From: Thermoplasmatales archaeon BRNA1
Lineage (GTDB): Archaea > Thermoplasmatota > Thermoplasmata > Methanomassiliicoccales > Methanomethylophilaceae
Length of the DNA stretch: 64,000 bases
NCBI GenBank assembly: GCA_000350305.1
Contig: CP002916.1
Span: 930,001-994,000 of the forward strand
Direction of reading: 5' to 3'
A program made the position numbers and the translations under genes. Under the pieces are notes generated by a model. The model saw only the letters and a list, made by a program, of their open reading frames with translations. It searched no databases and was not told the origin of the DNA. This document shows, in pieces, positions 27,429 through 37,307 of the stretch (positions within the stretch are counted from its first letter, which is position 1; the number at the start of each line of letters is the position of its first letter).

Positions 27429-27605
27429 ATGGCATACGGCGGCTACAGGGACCAGCGTCCCAGGGAGACCTTCAAAACGACCTGCAGCGAGTGCGGGAAG
27501 GAGTGCGAGGTCCCGTTCAAGCCCACCGAGGGACGTCCGGTCTACTGTCGCGACTGCTTCCCCAAGCACCGTGAGGACAGGGGACCCAGGGGCAGAAGGT
27601 ACTAA
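27429..27605 (+). CDS. Small CxxC...CxxC zinc-ribbon protein
   Basis: 58 residues: a basic, Gly/Arg-rich N-terminus (MAYGGYRDQRPRETFKTTC), a zinc ribbon C19-x2-C22 ... C40-x2-C43 (CSECGKEC, VYCRDC) and a basic tail ending RRY. This matches the CxxC-x17-CxxC small protein type common in archaea and Chloroflexi; a nucleic-acid-binding role is plausible. AGAGGT lies 4-9 nt before the ATG. Confidence 0.75.
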   Translation: MAYGGYRDQRPRETFKTTCSECGKECEVPFKPTEGRPVYCRDCFPKHREDRGPRGRRY

Positions 27606-27654
27606 CCCTTTCACAATCACTTACCCGGGACCGCGTCCCGGGGATCCATCTTCT

Positions 27655-28053
27655 TCAGACGATCTTCTGTCCGGTGGTGGGAGTTATTCCCTCGTCCGTG
27701 ACGGACTGGGGAGTGAATATCCACACCGAATCGGCCTTCATATCCATCTTGTCGAGGGCCTCGTTGATGAGCTCCACCTCTGCCGCGTCATCCGAGGTGC
27801 GGGACAGCACGACCTGGACCGAGAATGCGTACTTGCCCTGCCAGACGAGGAACTCCGCCCGGGGATCCCTTGCGAGATTGTCCGCGGTGGTCTTGAACCA
27901 CACCCTGCCGACACCTATTGTTTCATCGTCTGGCACATGTAATACTCCGCAGACGACGGAGTGGGGGGTACCGTCGCAGTTGATGGTAGTTAGGACCTTC
28001 ACAGAATCCGGGCGTCTCAGCAGTTCGGTGACCTGGGGCGGTAGATGGACCAT
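27655..28053 (-). CDS. Pyridoxamine 5'-phosphate oxidase-like flavin split-barrel protein
   Basis: 132 residues. The split-barrel pattern is LLRRPDSVKVLTTINCDGTPHSVVCGVLHV ... IGVGRVWFKTTADNLARDPRAEFLVWQ. The family binds FMN or F420 and includes reductases and haem-binding proteins; the substrate is not evident. It is a diverged paralogue of the next gene (28115-28513) with the same length and order of elements. Confidence 0.75.
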   Translation of the reverse strand: MVHLPPQVTELLRRPDSVKVLTTINCDGTPHSVVCGVLHVPDDETIGVGRVWFKTTADNLARDPRAEFLVWQGKYAFSVQVVLSRTSDDAAEVELINEALDKMDMKADSVWIFTPQSVTDEGITPTTGQKIV

Positions 28054-28086
28054 GGTTCTGAACCTGTGTCAAAGAATATAAAAGAG

Positions 28087-28102
28087 CCGCCCCGAAGGGC
28101 GG
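28087..28102 (-). terminator. Hairpin after second split-barrel gene
   Basis: Minus strand CCGCCC-TTCG-GGGCGG, a UUCG tetraloop, followed by CTCTTTTATATTC, 12 nt after the stop at 28115. Confidence 0.65.
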
Positions 28103-28114
28103 AAATGGATTTGT

Positions 28115-28513
28115 TCAAGCGATCTTGGTGCCGGCTCCAGGGTGTGCTCCCTCGTCGCAGACACAGCAGACATCGAAGACCCACATGGCTCCGGCGTGGA
28201 GGTTCATTCCCGCGAGAACCTTGTTCATTCCGTCTAGCTCGGGTCCGGAGGTCAGACGCACCTTGGCGCGGACGTTGATCTCGTAGGACTCGGTCCCCTT
28301 GCTGATCAGGAACGCAGCCTTGGGGTTGGCCTGGAGATTGGCGGATGCCCTCTTCATGAGGACCTCCCCGATGACCATGGTCTCGGGGGAGGGTGCGGCG
28401 ATGGTGCCGGCGACGATCGCGTGGGGGCGTCCGCCCTTGCTTGCGGTCACGAGAACCTTGACGGTTGCGGGGTCGTTGAGCAGGTCAAGAACTTTCTGGG
28501 GAATTGCTGCCAT
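28115..28513 (-). CDS. Pyridoxamine 5'-phosphate oxidase-like flavin split-barrel protein
   Basis: 132 residues from ATG 28513 (MAAIPQKVLDLLNDPATVKVL), chosen over an upstream frame extension because the paralogue at 27655-28053 begins at the equivalent place and AAGGTGAAACT precedes it. Core: VLVTASKGGRPHAIVAGTIAAPSPETMVIGEVLMKRASANLQANPKAAFLIS. Both proteins end in a conserved segment after the CDEGAHPGAGTKI / TDEGITPTTGQKI motif. Probably a flavin- or F420-binding protein. Confidence 0.78.
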   Translation of the reverse strand: MAAIPQKVLDLLNDPATVKVLVTASKGGRPHAIVAGTIAAPSPETMVIGEVLMKRASANLQANPKAAFLISKGTESYEINVRAKVRLTSGPELDGMNKVLAGMNLHAGAMWVFDVCCVCDEGAHPGAGTKIA

Positions 28514-28592
28514 AGTTTCACCTTGATTGCGAAACGCAAAATGAGAATTAATAATCTCCCACAAACAAGGCCGCCAAATCGGGCTGGAGCAA

Positions 28593-31500
28593 TCATGCCG
28601 GCGGATATGTGTATGTTCCCGCTTCCAACTGAGCCTTGTATGTGTCGATATTTTCGTTCATGCTGTTGACTGTCGGAGCCCTGATCTTCACTCCGTAAAC
28701 TGTGAACGTGTAATCCGTCAATCCGCCTGTCTCAGTATCGTAAATCCACAACCCCTCCCTAATCGGGTCCAAAATTCCGAACCCGATCACCTGGGCAATG
28801 CTGTAGGAGTCCTTGTAATATGCATCAACTCCAGCATCTGTGGTATTCCTCACATGGTCGATAGTCCTGAACAACAACACGGTATTGTCGATTGTTCCTG
28901 AAACGTTGGAATGATGATATCCTGAACCTATGTCTGCGGCGTACAGTCCTCCGCGGGCACGTATGTCGGAGCCGTTTGTGATGGAGATCACACAGCTGCC
29001 CTGCTCGTAAAGGTGCTTATCGCTCTTTACGGCACAATGAGTGTCATAACCGGATCCTATGCCCGCACCATACTTCCCTCCGGTCGCGTCTATGACGGAG
29101 TGGCGTATGGCAATCGTAACCGTAATGCTGCTTACATCTTCGCTTTCCTGGGGCTGACGGCTTCCTCCTATTCCAGCGGAATACGAACCTCCGGTCGAAG
29201 TGACGTTGGAATCTTCGATTGTGATTGCGACGGACCTGTGATACATCGCACCGATACCTGCGGCCTTTTGACCGCCGTACGCGGTTATGGTGGAGCGTTG
29301 GATGGTAACAGTTGCCCCTCCGATTCCGGGCCCTCCTTCGAATTCATCGGTACTGCCGCTTCCCCCGTTTGCCTCGACAACGGAATCCATGATTGTCACG
29401 GTTGCGCCGTTACCGCCTATACCGTAAGCGTGAGCGCCGGTTCCGTATGCGGTCAGATCGGATGTGTTAATGATTATGGTTCCGACACTATTGTCCACAT
29501 AACCGATTCCGCTTCCGCTGTTGCCATTGTTTTCTGCGAAACCGTTTCCGGCCACAGTAAGAGTTCCTGAACCTACGATAGTCAGTGTGACATTGCTGCC
29601 TACCCTGATTCCGTCAGCTCCGACTCCTCCCACAAGGGAACAGTCACCGTTCACGATTATGGTTACGGTGTAATTGCCGTTCACGGCCCCGTTACCGTAA
29701 AGGTCTATCGCAGGAATACCATTGCCACCTTCGATATCGGCATCGTTAAGGATGATCCTGACGTGATCTCCGGGGGACACGCCTTCGATGTCCTCGATGC
29801 TGACGGGGTCATCCTCTCCGTTGATCTCTATGACGAAATCGCAATCGTCAACACCTACATTTACGGAAGAGTGGAAGTCGGCCATTACCGACAGCATTCC
29901 GTTGATCAAGGTGATGTTATAGTTGCCTGTAACATCGGTGCTGGACCTCGTTACAGTAACCGAGTTCAGAACATTCGCTACGGTACCGATATCGGTGATT
30001 GCCGATCCGGCAGTTGTAGCAGAACTTCCATAACTGTCCGTGGAAGCCAGTCCGATCAGTGTGCAGCCGCTGTCACGATGTTCTTCGCCGTCGTATGTCC
30101 AGATATGGCTGTCGGCAACAGCGTACAGATTGCGGGGCGTAATGGTGAAACTGATGCTTCCAGGCATTCCTACCGTCTGGTTGTGGATATCGGACAACAC
30201 TGCGTAGTAATAGGTGACAGCTGGAACCACATTGCCTCCGCCGTTACGTATGACGTCGACGAAATCCACATGCACGTTGGGAGAGACCTGGTTGTAGTTC
30301 TGGTCCGTCAGTTCAACATTGTTGTAGTACACCGTGGCGGTCTGCAGGTTAGACAGCACAATTTCCGCATGGTGGGCGTTTCCGTCGTACAGGGTATCCG
30401 AAGACACCTTGACCATCCAGACGGCATGGAGTTCCAAGACCGCAGAGTATGAGTCAAGCTCGAGTTCGGCCTCGTCGAAGTAGTATATGTTACCGTACTG
30501 GCTAACCGCCCATCCGGCGAAGACCCTGTTTCCGCCACCGCTGAACGGATTGGCGTTCAGACTCTCCCAGACACCGTACTCGTCGAATTCCTGGTCGTAC
30601 TGCGAATAATAAACTCCATCGTTGAAGAAGTGGACCTCGTATGGAAGACCCTGGGACTCAGTATACAGGTTGAGGTTTGGATTGGTGATATAGAGGCTGT
30701 AGTATTCACCCTCATCTACGCTATCATCGACCTGTACCGTGCAGGCACGATCGGTGTACCACGGACTGGAGCTGTATCCGTCCATGATGAACCATCCGAG
30801 TTCGTCGTAGGAGTTTCCGTTGACGTTGATCACGTTAAAAATCTCGTCATTAAGATACAGAGAGATTGTGTGCTGAGAGGCGACAGACTCGATATTTATG
30901 GTGACGTTGCTCACCATCGTGAACGATATCGTGTAATGCTGGCGGTCGACTCCGATGACCGGGTTCTTGCCGTCCAGTGTACTGCTGGACTCATTCAAGG
31001 TATATCCGTCACTGAACACGAGGGATACGATAACGAACTTCCCGTACGAAACCTGACCCACTACATTGATGGACGATGAGTCCACGGTAGCTCCCACGGA
31101 TACGTGCCCATCATAGGTGATACTGAGATTGTACGGAGTCGCAACCCAGACGAGATAACACGTATCATCATGGTTAGGCATGGTGGCCGGCACGACGGTA
31201 TTCTCGGTATCGAGCTGGAATTGTGCCAGGTTGACTCCATTTACCTTCCAGTCGCCTGCCATAAGGGTCGCCAAGTCAAGGGATTGACCTACATTATACA
31301 GGAAATCCATCCTCGACTGCCCGTTGCTGAAAAGCCCCTGGGGAGTGATGACCGTCATCGTGTACTGGGTGTTGGTGAATACGGCAAAGATGGTAAACGG
31401 TTGGGAATCCACCCCCTCGTAAGTGTAAGGTGAAGTGATCGTCGTCTCGCCGATGGTCCACCTGAGGAAGGTATATCCATCCTTGGAGACAGTCGGAAGG

Positions 31501-34500
31501 GCGATGGACTCTCCATACCATACAGTCTTGGTGTATATTCCGTCTTCGAGAGACCATGCGTTCATGTTTCCGGAGACGTTATTGGTATTGGGATTGAGGG
31601 TCGCAGTGGCATAGCACCTCGTGTACTCTATCGTAATCACGGAACCGTCCGTCGCACCTGTGAATGATAGGGTGTTTCCCTCCACAGTTCCGGACATGCC
31701 AGCAGAGTATGAGATTGTGTCGCGGTTGAATCCTGTGAATACATATCCCGCGGCAGACAAATCGATGGATCCCGCGCCCTGAACGGAGTTGACATTGTAT
31801 ATCACTTCAGGATTGACGGAATAATTGCCTCCGATGTTCATCTTGTAGATGTGAACGAGCACGTTGTTGGTTATGACCGTGATGCTTCCCTTTAGGATCA
31901 GGCTTCCCGTTCCGGAGATGTTATCGAACTGGACCTGTGTCTCCGACTGCCAAATGGTTATGCTCCTATTGAAACCCGGAGAAACCGTCACGCTTACGGT
32001 GCCTCCCTCCAGGACGACCTCGGTGTATGATGTAAGACCTGTGGACGGCCCCGCATCATCCTGGGTGTTCCCGACCTTGATCTGGCTCGATACTGTGTAG
32101 ACGGAAAGATCGGTAAGGACAGTCCCCTCCTGAACGGTGAATGAGGATATGTCGTACAGCGTTCCGGAGCCTCCCTGGAGGACGAAATGATAGTCTCCGA
32201 GAGGAACCACAGCGGAATACACTGCATAGTTGTCCTCGTCCCATCCCCTGAAGGTGGCCGATATGTCGGGAGTGGTCCCGTCAACACTGAAATATGCGGA
32301 GAGGTAACTGTCCTCCGACCCTCCGTTGTACTTTACATATGCCTTTACCACCTGCGGACCGATGGCGCTGACCATAATGGAACAGTTACCTCCGACGATG
32401 AAGGTCGTCGACTGAGTGTTTCCGTTCAGAGTCGCCTCTCCGGATACGATCCATCTAATGAACTGGTATCCCTCGTCCGGAGTAAACCTGACGGTGACGG
32501 TCTCGCCGTAATATGCATTGAACGAAGATGGTGCCATTCCTCCGTAGAATGCATCGACATGTCCGTAACTGGGCTGGATTATGGTAACAGCGTACTGATT
32601 CCTGTCCCAGTGAGCATAGTAGGTGATGCTGAGCATCCTTGCAGGGTTGTTGATGATAAGGTCTTCGAAATCCTCAACATCCTCGGTCCCGGACTCGGTA
32701 ACAATCTTGAAGTACTGCAGGAACCCGTCGACTACCGGCTGGCCGTCAGTACCGTCATTGAGAATCACCTGGATGGTGCCGTTGGAAAGTTCCTCAACGA
32801 TCTTTGTGATCTGCCCATTCGCATCGGAATAAATGTGAAGCTTGATGCTGGTACCTGATCCATATCTGGCGTCACCGTCTGATACCATCGCCCACCCGTC
32901 AAGGGTCCATCCGACCCTGGATGCTCCGCTGAGCGCATAACCGATGACATAGTATCCGTTCTGCGGATCTCCCTGATCCAGATCAGGGTAAGTCAGGAAG
33001 GTCTCGGGACAGAGGACCTGTGCCGTAAGGTCGTTGCCGCCGTTAGCCTCCATCGTAATCTTCAGGGCAACTTTGGAGGGCACGGCATACAGGACAATGC
33101 TGCTGGAACCGTCAGTACGGAGGAAGTTGACCGCGGTATCATCGTATACCTCTGTGTCTGCGCCGTTAACCGTGGCCGACCAGCGTATGAAATCCACCTT
33201 GACTGCGGAAGGAAGGATGTCCTTCGCATGGTCAAGATACGTGCTCAGTCCATGACTCACACTCCAGTCCGCATCGACCACTCCGAACGTTCCGCCGTAT
33301 GTGACATTGTAGGTGAACGGATTCCCATCGACCCTGAGAGTCTGAAGCCCGAGCTCCGGATCGGTATAGGTAAATGTTACGGCAATCGTTGCACCCGTCC
33401 ATTTCGCGTACAGCGTGATGTCGCCGGTGACCTTGTCTGTGTTATCCACCCATTGGTTCGTGCAAAGCTGATCCTTGAACCAGCCACCGGCATCATACCC
33501 TTCTCTGGTGCCCTGGTCAATGGTGCTGATCTTGACTCCTCCTTCGACCTGGTTAACGTACATGGTCGAGGTGGTACCGTCCATCCTGTCGAAGGTGACC
33601 ACATAGCTGTATCTCGCGAGCAGGATTATGTTCTGTGTCAGCTGCGTGGAAAAGTCGTAGGCCTTGGTGAACTTCTTGTCCTCCTCGCTGGCAGACTCGA
33701 TTATGTACCATCCGATAAAGTTGGCCTCGGTGGATGGGGTATCGACGAGCTCCATGTACGAGCCGAAGGTGAATGACCTGACGGAACTGGTCCCCTTCTT
33801 GTCATCGATAAACGTTACTTCGACGTCCGGCAGTCTCTGTACCGTGACGAGAACGGTGAACGTCTCCGTCCCTCCGCCGGCCTTCTCGATAGACATCGTG
33901 AACGTGTATGTGATGGGACTTCCGGTGAATCCTGTCACCGAGAAGGAGACAAGGGCGGAATATGCTCCCTGGAGCGTTCCTACCAGTGTCTGAGAGTTAT
34001 CGCCCCTGTGATATATGGTGCCTGCTATGGAGTCCGTCCATCCGGAGGTGTTGTTGACGTTCTTTATAGACTGTACAGTGATTCCATCGTTGCCCGACCC
34101 CGTCATCGAGGTAACGTACACCCTCGCACCAGAGTAGTACTGGACGTTGGACGGGATTGTGACGGATGAGCTTCCGGAACCGTCAGCGGTTCCGATGGTG
34201 ATGCTGATGGTCTTGCCGTTGATGGAAGATTCACCCACCGTGTAAAGTGAGACGGTCACCCTGACGGTGTTTGTGATGACGTCGGCATAGCTGCCTCCTC
34301 CTAGATCGACCCTGGTGTACTCCTGGAAGTAGAGGACGACATAACCCACATAACTGCTGGTATTCCCGATGGTACCGGAGAATGTAAGGTGGAGATGTCC
34401 GCTGGTCCATGATTCGGGTTGATCCTCGCGGTCGGCCGCTATCGCATCAGCCAATGGGGTCTCGGAGTAGTTCACCCCGGATCCGGAGTTCATGACGATC

Positions 34501-37307
34501 TCATCAGCCCTTCCCTGAGTATTCTTTCCAATGTTGAGCGTAAAAATCTGCTTTCCGGAGATATCCCCTTGATTGAAAGTGTAGGTGTCAGCGGACGAAG
34601 GGGTGAAGTCCCCTCCCATGTATTGCAGATCAGTGGTCGTGAGGATCTTACGTATCTCAAGATCCGCATCTGTGCTCTTCGCCGCGGGACTGTTGCCTGT
34701 GTTGGTGAGGGTCATACTGACGGACGAACTCATCATTCCGGTGATGAACCACAAGTAGCAGTCGTCATCGTATTCCGCCTTATCCGCCTCGGTGAAAACA
34801 CCGTTCCTCATGAGGATGAAGCCTCCGGTGGATTCCAGGGAACCCAACGCATATCCTCCGTACGCCTTCTCCGCACTCTTTAGCTCGATGATTGAATAAC
34901 CCGTAACCATTCCGTACACAGGGGGATTATGGCTGCTGTCGTAGTCCCTGATGAGATACCTGTAACCATACGAGAAGAACAGCTTGTTCAGAGGGGCGGA
35001 GGATGTGGTGGGGTTGCCGTCCTGATTCAGACTCCTGTACTCGCCGATATCGTCCACGGCTTCCTGAATGGTTATGATGGAACCGCCCTTGACCGTAAGG
35101 AGATCGATTCCGTAAATGGAGTATATGTTGGTCTCCCCCGTTACATCCAAAGTACCCCTTCCGTCCAGGGATATCTGAGATTCGATGACAGTGACATTGG
35201 TGGCCCGCATCACGCTTTCCATCGTGACCGCGTTGATGAAATTGTCAAGGACAATACTGGTTGGAGAGCGATGATAGGTCTTGCCGTCCACCACGTATGG
35301 GTGCGTATCCGTGTTGCAGGAGTTTCCGCTTCCCATTATGCTTCCGCTGATGGAAATCTGGATACGGGTTGCCGAACCTCCGTCAACAGATCCGCCACCG
35401 TAAATGTAGATGGAACCTCCGTTATGGGCTAATGCGCTCGAGAACGGGATAAACGCCTGCTCTTCGGCCGCAGAACCCACATCTCCTCCCACGAATACCG
35501 AACCGCCGATCGTGATTGTCCGGTTGTCGCCGACACCGAGGACCTCCAGCTTGGAACTGTCGTTACAGTTCGTATATCCGATCCATATCCTGTTTGCTCC
35601 ATAGGTGTGACCCTGGAAACCTCCCCCGAAGACGGAACCGTCCACGGTCACCCCGTTCTCGATGATGATGTCCGAGTTGGAAACCATAGTATCGTAGGTG
35701 CCGGTTACACCATCATCTCCGATGGCAGAACCTCCGTAGACAGAACCATGGATTGTTACATCCTTTAGGGTCAGCTTCCTGGTTCCGCTGACGGCCTTGT
35801 TAGACGCAACTCCAAAACCTCCGGCATAGGCGTTTCCGTAGATCGTTCCGCCGGTGATTACCGTCTCAATATTGCCTCCGATAAGCCCGTTCTCAGCTCC
35901 TCCGTATACTCCGGTGGGGTTGTTTTGGGTTCCGATCGTTCCACCGGAAATCTCAAGGTGGACATTGTTCGTGACAGAGATAATTCCTGCCACACCCAGT
36001 CCGCCTCCGAACACTGAACCTGAAATTGAACCGTCTGTTATGGCGACCGAGGTGCTGGATACGATACCGTTCTTGGCACCCCCGTAGAGGGAACCCCCGA
36101 CCTCATCGCCCGAGAAGGAGACTGAAGAAGAGCCCGTTACGGAATGCTTACCTGCCTCACCCAATCCGCCTCCGAACACATCGCAATCGATGCTTCCGCC
36201 CGTAATAGTCACCGATGTGTTCGAAACTGATGTAATGGAGACGTTTTGTCCATTCTTCGAGATTCCCCCGACGACTCCGTTCTTAGAGCCCCCGTACACA
36301 GAACCCGAGATGTTTCCGTCGGAAATCGTTACCGAGGTGGATCCGAGGACCGAACTGCTGTCAATGACTCCGAGTCCTCCTCCGTAAACGTCTCCATATA
36401 TCATCTTGTCTGCGGAGCCGTCCGTGATATTGACGGTGACGGATGTGACGACTGCGGAACTGCCCTTGGTGCCGGCATCGACAAGTCCGATCTGACCTCC
36501 CCCGTACACCGAGGCTGAAACCAGCGAGGTACCGATCTTTCCTCCCGTGACGGCGACGTGGGAACCTCCGAGACTGACGACGACGTCTTCCACCACCTTG
36601 TCCTTCGCAGTGACCTTGGCATAGTTCCCGTAATCGGCAGAATAGTTTTCGAAAGTGACGAACGAGGCGCCGCTGTTATTGTAGATGAGAGGGATGAACT
36701 TGAACCCGTCTCCGCAATACTGCACCATGGCCGCATAGTACGGTATGGACGTTATGGTCATGTTACCTTGGTTGTTCTTGAACCCATCATATTCCGGGAC
36801 GTCGAACGTTCTGCTCAGATCGACCTTATTTGAATTCTCTGGGTCGACCGATATGCCCTTACCGGCACCGTACACGGAACCGGCTATGGTTCCCCCTTGG
36901 ATTTTGACCTGTATGCTACCGCTGACTGTGGCGACGTTCAATGCATGTCCACTCCCACTGAACCCCGGAAGCTTAGAAATCGCAGGCAATGATTCTCCGC
37001 CGCCGTAAACAGAACCGCCAATGGAGGCGGTTCCGCTTATGGTTATCGCAATGTCTCCAAACACCCTGGAATAACCGGTACTGTTCGTGGAACCTATGCT
37101 ACCGGTCGTACCCGCCTTGTCATAACGGCCCATCCTTCCGTCAGGATTGATGTACAATTCCTGTGTTCCATCCCTGTCGTAAGCTGCATGGTGAGCCTTG
37201 TCGAGACCTCCGCGGCCGCCGCCGAAAACATCGTACTCAACAGTTCCACCGGAGATTGTAATGGAAATATCGACATGCATGGAGTCGGTACCTACGGTTC
37301 CACGCAT
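28593..37307 (-). CDS. Giant repeat-rich surface protein, 3' part (downstream of a frameshift)
   Basis: 2,904 codons from the first ATG after the shift. This is probably not a separate gene but the continuation of the open frame at 37237-39435. Four regions follow each other. About 650 residues are short Gly/Ser/Thr repeats around SGSVYGGS / DVFGGGLG, likely a parallel beta-helix. A long Ig-like and Listeria-Bacteroides/InlB-B type region follows, with TLYAKW, YAHW and GWTLDGWAM units. A single MBG-like domain comes next (ITPRNLYAVADSHIWTYDG). The last region is a repeated GIGGNGATVTI / GAGIGSG beta-helix. No C-terminal membrane helix or sorting motif is visible. Codon use is weaker in GC than the neighbours. 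Likely an adhesin or envelope protein for host or microbe contact. Confidence 0.7.
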   Translation of the reverse strand: MRGTVGTDSMHVDISITISGGTVEYDVFGGGRGGLDKAHHAAYDRDGTQELYINPDGRMGRYDKAGTTGSIGSTNSTGYSRVFGDIAITISGTASIGGSVYGGGESLPAISKLPGFSGSGHALNVATVSGSIQVKIQGGTIAGSVYGAGKGISVDPENSNKVDLSRTFDVPEYDGFKNNQGNMTITSIPYYAAMVQYCGDGFKFIPLIYNNSGASFVTFENYSADYGNYAKVTAKDKVVEDVVVSLGGSHVAVTGGKIGTSLVSASVYGGGQIGLVDAGTKGSSAVVTSVTVNITDGSADKMIYGDVYGGGLGVIDSSSVLGSTSVTISDGNISGSVYGGSKNGVVGGISKNGQNVSITSVSNTSVTITGGSIDCDVFGGGLGEAGKHSVTGSSSVSFSGDEVGGSLYGGAKNGIVSSTSVAITDGSISGSVFGGGLGVAGIISVTNNVHLEISGGTIGTQNNPTGVYGGAENGLIGGNIETVITGGTIYGNAYAGGFGVASNKAVSGTRKLTLKDVTIHGSVYGGSAIGDDGVTGTYDTMVSNSDIIIENGVTVDGSVFGGGFQGHTYGANRIWIGYTNCNDSSKLEVLGVGDNRTITIGGSVFVGGDVGSAAEEQAFIPFSSALAHNGGSIYIYGGGSVDGGSATRIQISISGSIMGSGNSCNTDTHPYVVDGKTYHRSPTSIVLDNFINAVTMESVMRATNVTVIESQISLDGRGTLDVTGETNIYSIYGIDLLTVKGGSIITIQEAVDDIGEYRSLNQDGNPTTSSAPLNKLFFSYGYRYLIRDYDSSHNPPVYGMVTGYSIIELKSAEKAYGGYALGSLESTGGFILMRNGVFTEADKAEYDDDCYLWFITGMMSSSVSMTLTNTGNSPAAKSTDADLEIRKILTTTDLQYMGGDFTPSSADTYTFNQGDISGKQIFTLNIGKNTQGRADEIVMNSGSGVNYSETPLADAIAADREDQPESWTSGHLHLTFSGTIGNTSSYVGYVVLYFQEYTRVDLGGGSYADVITNTVRVTVSLYTVGESSINGKTISITIGTADGSGSSSVTIPSNVQYYSGARVYVTSMTGSGNDGITVQSIKNVNNTSGWTDSIAGTIYHRGDNSQTLVGTLQGAYSALVSFSVTGFTGSPITYTFTMSIEKAGGGTETFTVLVTVQRLPDVEVTFIDDKKGTSSVRSFTFGSYMELVDTPSTEANFIGWYIIESASEEDKKFTKAYDFSTQLTQNIILLARYSYVVTFDRMDGTTSTMYVNQVEGGVKISTIDQGTREGYDAGGWFKDQLCTNQWVDNTDKVTGDITLYAKWTGATIAVTFTYTDPELGLQTLRVDGNPFTYNVTYGGTFGVVDADWSVSHGLSTYLDHAKDILPSAVKVDFIRWSATVNGADTEVYDDTAVNFLRTDGSSSIVLYAVPSKVALKITMEANGGNDLTAQVLCPETFLTYPDLDQGDPQNGYYVIGYALSGASRVGWTLDGWAMVSDGDARYGSGTSIKLHIYSDANGQITKIVEELSNGTIQVILNDGTDGQPVVDGFLQYFKIVTESGTEDVEDFEDLIINNPARMLSITYYAHWDRNQYAVTIIQPSYGHVDAFYGGMAPSSFNAYYGETVTVRFTPDEGYQFIRWIVSGEATLNGNTQSTTFIVGGNCSIMVSAIGPQVVKAYVKYNGGSEDSYLSAYFSVDGTTPDISATFRGWDEDNYAVYSAVVPLGDYHFVLQGGSGTLYDISSFTVQEGTVLTDLSVYTVSSQIKVGNTQDDAGPSTGLTSYTEVVLEGGTVSVTVSPGFNRSITIWQSETQVQFDNISGTGSLILKGSITVITNNVLVHIYKMNIGGNYSVNPEVIYNVNSVQGAGSIDLSAAGYVFTGFNRDTISYSAGMSGTVEGNTLSFTGATDGSVITIEYTRCYATATLNPNTNNVSGNMNAWSLEDGIYTKTVWYGESIALPTVSKDGYTFLRWTIGETTITSPYTYEGVDSQPFTIFAVFTNTQYTMTVITPQGLFSNGQSRMDFLYNVGQSLDLATLMAGDWKVNGVNLAQFQLDTENTVVPATMPNHDDTCYLVWVATPYNLSITYDGHVSVGATVDSSSINVVGQVSYGKFVIVSLVFSDGYTLNESSSTLDGKNPVIGVDRQHYTISFTMVSNVTINIESVASQHTISLYLNDEIFNVINVNGNSYDELGWFIMDGYSSSPWYTDRACTVQVDDSVDEGEYYSLYITNPNLNLYTESQGLPYEVHFFNDGVYYSQYDQEFDEYGVWESLNANPFSGGGNRVFAGWAVSQYGNIYYFDEAELELDSYSAVLELHAVWMVKVSSDTLYDGNAHHAEIVLSNLQTATVYYNNVELTDQNYNQVSPNVHVDFVDVIRNGGGNVVPAVTYYYAVLSDIHNQTVGMPGSISFTITPRNLYAVADSHIWTYDGEEHRDSGCTLIGLASTDSYGSSATTAGSAITDIGTVANVLNSVTVTRSSTDVTGNYNITLINGMLSVMADFHSSVNVGVDDCDFVIEINGEDDPVSIEDIEGVSPGDHVRIILNDADIEGGNGIPAIDLYGNGAVNGNYTVTIIVNGDCSLVGGVGADGIRVGSNVTLTIVGSGTLTVAGNGFAENNGNSGSGIGYVDNSVGTIIINTSDLTAYGTGAHAYGIGGNGATVTIMDSVVEANGGSGSTDEFEGGPGIGGATVTIQRSTITAYGGQKAAGIGAMYHRSVAITIEDSNVTSTGGSYSAGIGGSRQPQESEDVSSITVTIAIRHSVIDATGGKYGAGIGSGYDTHCAVKSDKHLYEQGSCVISITNGSDIRARGGLYAADIGSGYHHSNVSGTIDNTVLLFRTIDHVRNTTDAGVDAYYKDSYSIAQVIGFGILDPIREGLWIYDTETGGLTDYTFTVYGVKIRAPTVNSMNENIDTYKAQLEAGTYTYPPA

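Noticed and set aside
28593-37307. Gly-rich repeats read as a CRISPR array or tandem DNA repeat
   Set aside because: Repeats are at the protein level with varying DNA spacing; no identical direct repeats with spacers.
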